DNA of 64,000 bases. Source: Labia minor (Eukaryota > Arthropoda > Insecta > Dermaptera > Spongiphoridae). This document shows, in pieces, positions 56,268-64,000 of the stretch. Within the stretch, counting starts at the first letter, position 1; every line of letters begins with the position of its first letter. The DNA is taken from positions 48,766,296 to 48,830,295 of the forward strand of contig OY720346.1 in the NCBI GenBank assembly GCA_963082975.1, written 5' to 3'. The position numbers and the translations under genes are program-made. The notes below the pieces were generated by a model, which worked only from the letters and a program-made list of their open reading frames with translations, did no database searches and was not told the origin of the DNA.

Positions 56268-56535
56268 ACATCCTGAACTCTATGCATCTCCAAGCATAGT
56301 TAGGATCATAAAATCGAGTTGAAATGGACAGGACAGGTGGCATGAATAGGAGAGAAAAGTCTGGCGAAAAATCTAAATGTGGAAAGCGACCGGTTGCAAG
56401 GACGCGGTGTAGGAGGGGACATAAGAGAGATGAGAGAAATTATGATTTGGATGGCTCAGAATAGGGACATTTGGATATATATGGATATTGCGGCCAAGAA
56501 CTTTCGAATTCCATAGAGCCATAGAGATAGATATC
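56268..56535 (+). pseudogene. LINE L-A 3' end, frame broken
   Basis: CTGAACTCTATGCATCTCC, GGACAGGTGGCATGAATAGG, GAGAAAAGTCTGGCGAAAA, GGACATAAGAGAGATGAGAG, GATTTGGATGGCTCAGAATAG, GGCCAAGAACTTTCGAATTCC and ATAGAGCCATAGAGATAG parallel the whole 15.58-15.87 kb copy. A 40-bp or so deletion removes the GRPRTRW-encoding portion, and frameshifts break the rest. Confidence 0.72.
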
Positions 56536-56539
56536 ATAG

Positions 56540-56980
56540 CTAGGTTATATGTACATACGATAGGATCTATTTTTACTTATTAATATTAATTGATCAGTGA
56601 CTCGCCAGATGTCACTATGAATATATGCAGTTCGAAAGGATAGAAAAATATTTTTTTTTATTGTCAGTAAAAATTTTAATAAATCTGTTTATTTACATTA
56701 ATAAATATTGACATTTATGTTGTGAAATATCAAATAAAACTCTTCTAGGCAAATTATTAGTGATGATGATAAGCAAATTTGAAAGATTAAGTTCTGTGAA
56801 AGATGATCTGAAGTGAAAAATTGGAATAAAAATGATTGATGCAATAGAAAGAACAATCAGAATTGGATTGCTTTAAAAGGCCCATCGCTGACACAACAAA
56901 ACAAGTCTTGAATCTATAATGAACAACTTGAAAACGAAATTGCATATAGAAAGGTTATCATTCAATTGAACAAATGGTGT
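56540..56980. other. A+T-rich non-coding stretch
   Basis: No feature recognised. Confidence 0.45.
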
Positions 56981-56984
56981 AGAG

Positions 56985-57065
56985 CAGCGGTTTCCAAACT
57001 GGAAGGCGCTCCTTCATACATTAGAGAGGTACAGATTATTGCTAAGGGAGGCGCCAAAATTTTTA
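56985..57065 (+). mobile_element. hAT-type terminus, solitary
   Basis: CAGCGGTTTCCAAACTGG is a hAT-style end closely resembling the ends at 1551 and 1850. It is followed by AAGGCGCTCC..GGGAGGCGCC subterminal sequence. The partner end and target duplication are not visible downstream, so this is a fragment. Confidence 0.55.
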
Positions 57066-57184
57066 CTATCTCAAAGGTCCCTGAGTCATTTTCACTAAAG
57101 TTAAGAAAAATGTCTGTGTGTGTGTGAATGTAGACAAGAGACAACGCAAAACAGTTTGAGCTAGAATAATAACACGGGCATTAG

Positions 57185-57292
57185 TCAAAAATATTATTTA
57201 TTAATTTTAATTTAAAATTTATAATTAATTAATTAAATATAATATATTTTAATTAATCCGATTGCGAGATAGTCGAGTGGACACACTCCAGA
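57185..57292 (-). repeat. R4 dispersed repeat, copy 5 (terminal part)
   Basis: AATTAATCCGATTGCGAG, ATAGTCGAGTGGACACACTCC and AGATTTTTT are the reverse complement of the R4 start, preceded by the usual TTAATTAATTAAA-rich section. Confidence 0.68.
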
Positions 57293-57294
57293 TT

Positions 57295-57925
57295 TTTTAA
57301 TAATAACTTCATTTTCATACGATTCTAGGTACAAATAATTAAAACTTTATTTTTCAAATTATTTCAAAGATCTTAGTTTCTCAAAATTTTACTGAGTACA
57401 AAATCCATTTGTTTTACAATGAAGATGAAATTTTTGATCAAAATACCATTAAAAAGAAAAAAATGATAAAACAAATATCTAATAGTTCACAACAGAGGTT
57501 TCTAAATGAAACGTATTTAAAATAAGGTTTATATTATTAAAAAAATAAAAGAGATGGGGAGGCATACTAGCATAAAGATTTTAACCAGTGGTGTAGACGG
57601 TACAGCAAACAAGTTTACACATAATAAAATTTATAATAAAAATTTATTAAGGTTATAGGTTTCTGAGTTTCAAAAATTGAAAAACTATAACAAAACCGAT
57701 TGATTTGGTGAAAGGTTGAAAAAATAAAAAAAAAATAATAATTTTAATACATGTTTTATTTATATTAATTAATTTATTTCTTATTTAAAAAATTAAAAAA
57801 TTGATTTATTTGGTTAGTATTTAAAAAATTTCAGTATATCTATAACATAAATCATTTATTAATATATTATTTCTAGGTCAGTAGGGTTGTTTTTTTATAT
57901 GTAATCTAAACTGATCAAACGCTTT
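57295..57925. other. A+T-rich non-coding stretch
   Basis: No feature recognised; CAGTGGTGTAGACGG near 57588 is a hAT-end-like word without a partner. Confidence 0.45.
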
Positions 57926-57929
57926 TTTT

Positions 57930-58150
57930 TGTCTGGAGAAAAAAGGGAATGAGATGGTGGAGGGGGAGTGCTAATCTTGTTAAAATCACTCACCCCAACT
58001 TAAAAAAAACTCTTCTTAGGACCCATCCAAGGGAGGCTCAAGCATTTCATATCTTCATAATGGAAGGGTTTTCGGCAATCAACCGAGACCCTCGTGACCT
58101 TTTCTCCTACCATGACCTTATTTACGCGCTGGGAGGGAGAGAGAAAGATA
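57930..58150. other. Unique G+C-richer island with 119-codon frame
   Basis: The block contains GATGGTGGAGGGGGAGTGC, CATCCAAGGGAGGCTCAAGC, GGGTTTTCGGCAATCAACC, GAGACCCTCGTGACC and TGACCTTATTTACGCGCTGG. A plus-strand frame (57949-58308) runs through it and into A+T-rich DNA (the last third is KKERERKRE-type). No domain is recognisable, the Met context is not special and no splice signals frame it. More likely a conserved non-coding element than a gene, but the first 65 codons have unusually even composition for this window. Confidence 0.3.
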
Positions 58151-60038
58151 CTAATTTTCTACTTTATTTAACAATATATAAAAAAAATTTACCCGAAATA
58201 CTGATAAAAAAAATTCAGATAAAAGTATATATATATATATATATAAAGAAAGAAAGAGAGAGAAAGAGAGAATTGAAAAAGTTGATTCAATTTCGAATTG
58301 TAAATTGAAAAAAGAAATAGATCGGAATGGTTGATCTAATTAAATACAATAAGAAAATGCAATTGTGGTCAAAGAGAAGATTTCACTCAACGAAAAAAAT
58401 ATTTTTCTAAGTATTTACGTTCAAAAAAAAAAAAAAACTAAAACAAAAAAAAAAGAATAAAAATGTTTCTTATTTAAATTTCTTATTAGCATAAATTATA
58501 ATATATACTAGGTATTTGATATATTTTCAAAAATTAGTAGATATCTTATAATATAAGTACAATTCATGTTGTTTTTTTTCTAACTCCAAATTTCAACTCT
58601 ATGCTTTTCTGAAATATACTTAATTATTTTATAAGTTTGAAAAAAATAAATAATATTATATATTTTATGTGTTATTTATATTAATTTATTAATCTCTTAA
58701 TGTTAATAAATGTCAAAGAGTATAAAAATGAGAGTATTGTAATGATTCAAGTGGTTTAGTAAACATAATTTCAATAAATATAAAATGTGTATTTATGTAT
58801 ATTTATTATTCAAATTTATATGAAGTTTATGTGTAATTAGTAGTGCAATATTAATATTCAATTAATAATAATAGAGTTAAGGAAGAGAATCAAAAATTTA
58901 TAACACAACAATTTGACAAAACTATCTTTTTCTCAAAGAGTATTATTATAATCATTTTTTTTTTTTGTATTTGTGATCTATTCCTCAACAAAAATTTAAG
59001 AATTATAAAATATGAAAATTTAGAGCAATGGCGTTTCGGAGTTTAAACCAGGGCACCAATTTTCACAATTATTAAAAAATGCATCTTGACTCAAAAATAA
59101 ATCTTTTATTTAAATTATTTTGGGCATTCCTATACATATCTATCACCTGTTCAGGTTTTAACCTTAAGTTTTGGAACACCCTGTATAGCTACATAAAAGA
59201 TTAATTAATATCCTTTTCTTTTGGTTGTTTTAATGAAATTTTCTTATTACAATTAATTTAAAATATTCTTTATGTATTGTGCCTGGTAATATAATATAAT
59301 AATTCATTGAAACATAAGGACTACCGAGTCCAAATATACATTTTATATTAATAATAAAAGAATAAAAAAATCATTTCATTTTTGTATACGTTTCTTGTAT
59401 ATACATTCACCTTTTATAACATTTAAATAGAGAATAATTAAATGGAGCATATTAACTGAAAAGAAAGGGGTTTAATTCATCCCCCTCCATCCTCTCGACC
59501 ATACTCCTCTCTCTATAGAAATTCATTAATAAATGATCAAGTTTAAAGGATTTCCTCTCTCTCTCTCTCATTTGTGTTGGTTGTTATTTTCATTAAAAGC
59601 TTACAATCCATTTGAGAACGAGTATAACTTTAGTATTCAAAAACAAATAGAACCCAAAATCGATCATTTATATTATTTGTACTCTAAAAGTCTTTTTTTA
59701 AGTAATATAATAATTAATCATATCAATTTATTGTAACAAATGAAAATATTAAATTTTATTAATTAAAATTTAAATTAAGAAGGAACGATTAATTAATTTT
59801 AAATATTTATGAAATATTTTTTTTTTAAAAAAAGAAAAAATTAACATTCTTTTTGAAAATAATATATTTTTTGGTGTAAAATGTTTAAAAAAATTTTTCT
59901 CTTTGAAACCAATAAAATAATAATAAATATAATAATAAAAATAATAAACAAATATTTTCACATGCCCAAGTGGATGTAGAATAATATGAAAATATTAAAA
60001 TTATATTAATTTATATTTATTATATATATTTCTTTGAA
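58151..60038. other. Long A+T-rich stretch
   Basis: (TA)n near 58228-58244 followed by GA-rich sequence; (CT)n near 59554-59570. Frames at 59533-59736 and 59770-59961 are A+T-driven. No element recognised. Confidence 0.45.
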
Positions 60039-60039
60039 T

Positions 60040-60354
60040 TTACTTTCTTACCCTCATCCATCATATCTCTCATCACTTTTTCAGTTTATTAGTTTATTTA
60101 TTGATTAATCGAATGTTAATTATTTTCTTTTGAATAGAGATAGATTTAAATAAATTGTTTCTTCCTTTTTCTCCACGATAACTATTATTTTCATCTTCTC
60201 CCTCCACTCTTTTTCTCTTCTTCCTCGCCCTCTTTCGTATTCCTCATTCCTTCATATATATATCAACTGGAGCCTATATTACAAATTCTTCATTTTAAAT
60301 TTGACCAACTCGTTTAACGTATACACTATTACCGTTTTTAATTAAAAAAATAAA
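60040..60354. other. Pyrimidine-rich stretch
   Basis: Strand-biased C/T content (CTTACCCTCATCCATC, TTTTCTCCACGATAAC, TCTTCTCCCTCCACTC, CCTCGCCCTCTTTCG). No gene. Confidence 0.35.
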
Positions 60355-60745
60355 ACGACACTTTGTATTAAATACGGAATTTTTATCGAGTCGTCCAAGG
60401 CCAGGTTCAATAGGGCTCTCGTAATTCCCTTGACACCCTCCCGCCCTCCCACTTTACCGAATCCACCCCAAAACAACCCTCCACCTTTTACCCACCTCTC
60501 TACGCCACACTATACAACATACAACACATCTCTTTAGTTAGCAAACAAATCGTTAGCAATACAACGAATTGGCTTGCTTAAGGTGCCAGGCAGCCAAACA
60601 AGAGGTAAACAAAAATACATTTGCTGGGTAAATAGATTAACAAACGGCAAAAGAAAATGGGCTAAGCTATATACAAAAACACCCAATTTTTTTCATTTCT
60701 TTCTCTTTCTCTTTCTCTCCCTCTCTCATTCTCTCTTTCATTTCT
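60355..60745. other. Unique G+C-richer island
   Basis: TTTATCGAGTCGTCCAAGGCC, AGGTTCAATAGGGCTCTCG, TAATTCCCTTGACACCC, a C-rich run, then AACAAATCGTTAGCAATAC, GAATTGGCTTGCTTAAGG and TGCCAGGCAGCCAAACAAG. CCAAGGCCA fits the FTZ-F1/NR5A-type binding word YCAAGGYCR. A 61-codon frame overlaps; no protein is recognised. Candidate regulatory element. Confidence 0.33.
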
Positions 60746-61086
60746 TTCATGTTCATTGATTCTATCGTTTACTTTATTCCTCTCATAATAATATAGACAT
60801 AAATGAGAGAGGGATGGATATAGTAGGGGATAATTGATCAGTAATTGATATTAAGTTGAAAAAAAAACAAGTGATAATCGTTTAGATATTGATCAGAAAA
60901 ATATTATATATAGATATATATTAAAAGAAATATAGATTTTAATAAAAACAAAATTTTTAATAAAACAATTTATATCTAAATAGAATATAAAAATTGATTG
61001 AAAAAAACATAAATAAATAAACTCTTGTAAGAGAATACAAATTAAATACAATTAAATATTCAATTACACTACCATAATTGATATTA

Positions 61087-61345
61087 TACATTTATTCTTT
61101 GAAAATAGTTTAAAAAGTATGCCTCAAACTATTATCTACACTGTTCCATTTACTACTATTGTCGTTTAAAACCTTGAAACTTTGAACCTAGTTCAATCGT
61201 CAACTAATGTTTATACATTTATTCTTTGAAAATAGTTTAAAAAGTATGTCTCAAACTATTATCTACAACTGTTCCATTTACTACTATTCAATGTCCTTTA
61301 AAACCTTGAAACTTTGAACCTAATCCAATCATCAACTAATGTTTA
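61087..61345 (+). repeat. Two-copy tandem duplication, 127-bp period
   Basis: Unit 1 (61087-61213) and unit 2 (61214-61345) share TACATTTATTCTTTGAAAATA, GTTTAAAAAGTATG, CTCAAACTATTATCTACA, TGTTCCATTTACTACTATT, AAAACCTTGAAACTTTGAAC and ATCAACTAATGTTTA, with only a handful of substitutions and small indels. A local tandem duplication of otherwise unique sequence. Confidence 0.93.
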
Positions 61346-62690
61346 ACAATATTAGTAGATGATGATATTGGTAAATATAAATATTGTTTTTAATTAGTAC
61401 GTCAATTTTTAAAATTGAGAAGAATACAATGTGGGGAAAAAATTGTCGAATCATAAACTATGTGATTTATTAATGCAGTGTAACTGTTAAGTATTTCATG
61501 AATTTGATTAAGGTACAATTACTCCTAAATATGTTTTCTTTGTAACTTGATTGTTTATCGACTCTGTCGATTGTAGTTGTACTTCTAATGGTAGAATTCA
61601 CCACCTTTCCCCTCTCCAAGGCTAGATAACTATAGGTAGTAAATTAATAAAAACATGTTTGTTTGCTCCAACATTTGTTGGCAAATTTTAAATTTACCAC
61701 CCCCTTCCTTTATAATTTATAATTTAAAAAAAAAATTATATTATATATTTTTTCTTCATCGATGTTCATGTAAAAGAAAAAAATTATCAAATTATTTTTG
61801 AATGCCCCTAGTTTATATAAACTACGTAGATTCCATGTTCCTAATTTTAATTCCCTCATTTTACTAGTTCTAATATAGTTCAATATAGTGAGCTATATTG
61901 TGGTTGATGTTTCAAGATTTAAATTTTTTTTGGAGAAGATAAATCACTTCACTTGTTTTATATATATCAAATTTAAAATTAATTTTAATTAAAATTAATT
62001 CATATATCTGCAAATCCTAATTTGGATTTGCATTACAAGCGGATTAGTCTTTTGGTAAATTTCACACGCAATTTCTAGCGTTTTGTTTCGGTTTTCGCCA
62101 TTGGAAAGTTCCTTTTTCATGAATCATTATAATCAATTATTTGCCCTATCATTTTATTTGGTGTTATTTACTTTAATTAAATTATATATTTTTATCTTAA
62201 AATTAAAATCAAAATTCGATTGCCTTTTCTATTTCTTTACCACCCTTTCAATCTAATATTTTTCATTGGATAAATTTTTATTATATTATTTATTTGCCGG
62301 GTACCTTCCAGTCTTCCTTTCAGAGAAGCCTGATAAGCCTTATCCACCTCCTTATTCCATTATTTTTGCATATTTTCTAAAAAATATTGCTGGCGACTAC
62401 ATGGTCATTCATTTATTCCTTTCTATTTCTACAAAACCCCTCCTCGCCCCTTCAATGTTAAATACAGAACTTTCAAGTTTGATTTAGAATACTTTGCAAT
62501 TTCATACAATGACTTGCCAATAAATATAAATTATTTTTAAAAAAATATATTTTTTTTTTCTGTTAGAATCCAATGTAAAAGTTTTTCGTCATTGATATTA
62601 ATTGATTATTATTTTATTCATTATTAAGAATTAAATAATAATAATTGATTGATTGATTTAATATCTAATATATATATATATATAAATTTA
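61346..62690. other. A+T-rich stretch with small unique patches
   Basis: Less A+T-rich patches near 61560-61630 (GACTCTGTCGATTGTAGTTG, CACCACCTTTCCCCTCTCC) and 62025-62110 (GCGTTTTGTTTCGGTTTTCGCC). A 73-codon frame at 62266-62487 has no recognisable content. Confidence 0.4.
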
Positions 62691-62694
62691 CAAT

Positions 62695-62885
62695 GAAGTT
62701 TCATTTAGGTTTTAGGGGGAAGAGTAGTGAAGCATTAAATAACAAGAGGAGGGTGGGGGTGTTTGAATGCTTTCTCTACGTCGTTATACTAATGAGGGAA
62801 GATTCAGGATAATTTATTGAGAGTTAAAGGGTGAGGAAATAGGCGTCCGTCCATTACAACTGTTCCCTTTTCCCTCAATCTACCT
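62695..62885. other. Unique G+C-richer island
   Basis: TTTTAGGGGGAAGAGTAGTG, GAGGAGGGTGGGGGTGTTTG, TCTCTACGTCGTTATAC and GGAAATAGGCGTCCGTCC. Non-repetitive, no frame. Weak candidate. Confidence 0.22.
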
Positions 62886-63020
62886 TTTGTATTCCAATTA
62901 AAAAATTTATGATCATGAATTGCTTCCTGGAAATCATTAGAAAATAAAAATTAAATTTAAAAAAAATCACATCATCACATAAGATAATTATGTTTTATGG
63001 AAATTTTTCTCAAATTGAGA

Positions 63021-63057
<37 letters not shown>

Positions 63058-64000
63058 TTGTTAAGATTTAATGGGTTTTCACATTAAGATAAGTAGCTCT
63101 AGCTCATCCTATCTATAGTAGTAGATGGTATATAATAGTACTTTGTCAAGTGTTTTTTTAATTTATATTTTTTATATTCTATAATTAAAGATTTAAAAAT
63201 TTGTAATTTAAAGTATTGAATTAAATAGAATTGATAATAGTCTAATCTTTCAAAAGATTTCTGATTTATTTATATATATAATACCTACTTCAAGTTTTAT
63301 ATAGTAAATGTCCAAAATCATTATAAATTTAACATAAATTTCTTTATAAATTATCTAAATATTTTAAAATATTCCTATAGTTAGTTATGAATTGATAATT
63401 AATATTTTTTTTTTATAAAGAGAGAGGGATGATGAGATACAATCTCCAATGCCTATAAAAGATTTCAAAACTATTTATAAAGTAGAGAGAAATAAAATAA
63501 AGTCAGAGAGGCAGAATAATTTTTTTTTTTTAAATTTTGATATTTTATAATTATTTAATTAAATAAAGGGACAAAATTATTTAAAATCTTTAAATGTTTG
63601 AAATTTATAAATAAATTAAAATTGAAAAAATAAACATTATCATTTTCATATATAAGAGTATGAATTGATTTAATAAAAATAAAAAACAAGACATTTTTCA
63701 AAAAATATCCAAACATCGTTTGTTTTTTTTTTAAACGTGCGTTCTGAAAACAGGATCGAACTTTGAGGAGATAAAAAATATGGCCCATTACCCTTGAACA
63801 TCTCAAATGAATTGAAAATAGTCCAAGTATTTTATTTCGGGATCGAATAAATGGTGGGACATTCGTTCTGAGATGGGATTTTTTTTAACTCTCGGTTCTA
63901 CTTGATTTAATTATAACATACCAAGGAAATGTATATATAAATATATATTATATATATATATATATTAATATAGTGAAACATATATTGAAGGAATTGAGGA
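62886..64000. other. A+T-rich stretch with TA microsatellites
   Basis: (TA)n at about 63024-63055 and 63950-63965. An 83-codon minus frame at 63555-63806 is Phe/Leu/Ile/Asn-rich and unrecognised. Confidence 0.5.

Noticed and set aside
57585..57605. CAGTGGTGTAGACGG as a hAT end
   Set aside because: No partner inverted repeat or 8-bp duplication could be found.
61087..61345. CRISPR-like or satellite array
   Set aside because: Only two long units, no short repeats with spacers; a simple tandem duplication in eukaryotic-type DNA.

Overview
This window looks like nuclear, non-coding DNA from an animal with a very A+T-rich, transposon-laden genome. By eye roughly three quarters of the bases are A or T, with hundreds of A/T homopolymers and TA, ATT, GA and GT microsatellites. 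Mariner, hAT, Helitron, tRNA-derived SINE and non-LTR retrotransposon remnants occur together, with very long gaps between coding-like segments. This fits an invertebrate, perhaps an arthropod, but no sequence here fixes the species. I find no convincing host protein-coding gene. No open frame reaches 180 codons, and every frame I recognise belongs to a decayed mobile element.

Layout. 1-15 kb: a diverged repeat with subterminal inverted repeats (family R1), a perfect 300-bp hAT MITE (1551-1850), a three-level nest of elements inside a second hAT element (5525-6826), a SINE tail and a decayed LINE end (8.5-8.9 kb), the best R1 copy (11.83-12.46 kb), then microsatellites and G+C-richer islands (13.6-15.0 kb). 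15-31 kb: a recognisable LINE C-terminus (15.5-15.9 kb), SINE pieces around a long perfect hairpin (17.1-17.7 kb), two Helitron-like 3' ends with stem-loop plus CTAG (21.85 and 26.2 kb), a repeat with paired TGACGTCA sites (22.1 kb), two tandem minus-strand LINE ends (26.45-26.77 kb) and a mariner 5' end (29.4 kb). 31-45 kb: several unique G+C-richer islands, a minus-strand Helitron pseudogene (34.06-35.6 kb) with a recognisable Rep HUH motif but no helicase, another LINE end (37.5 kb), two hAT MITEs (39.33 and 41.21 kb), a deleted mariner (39.96 kb) and the most complete tRNA-like SINE (44.53 kb). 45-64 kb: a TE-derived hairpin segment (45.0 kb), a mariner (47.4 kb), the end of a second LINE family (48.1 kb), a Helentron-like element (51.75 kb), a mariner on the minus strand (54.5 kb), further LINE debris, more unique islands and a two-copy 127-bp tandem duplication (61.1 kb).

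How it fits together. The mobile elements explain almost all coding-like signal. What remains is a set of roughly 0.1-0.5 kb non-repeat islands, richer in G+C than their surroundings and often beside a strand-biased polypurine or polypyrimidine run. They are the only candidates for host function here, as conserved regulatory elements in a gene desert or intron, or as untranslated exons. That cannot be settled without comparison to a relative or RNA data. The most notable structures are the nested insertion stratigraphy at 5.5-6.8 kb, the Helitron that lost its helicase, two mariners with a shared deletion junction, and two families built like Helentron/DINE-1 elements.
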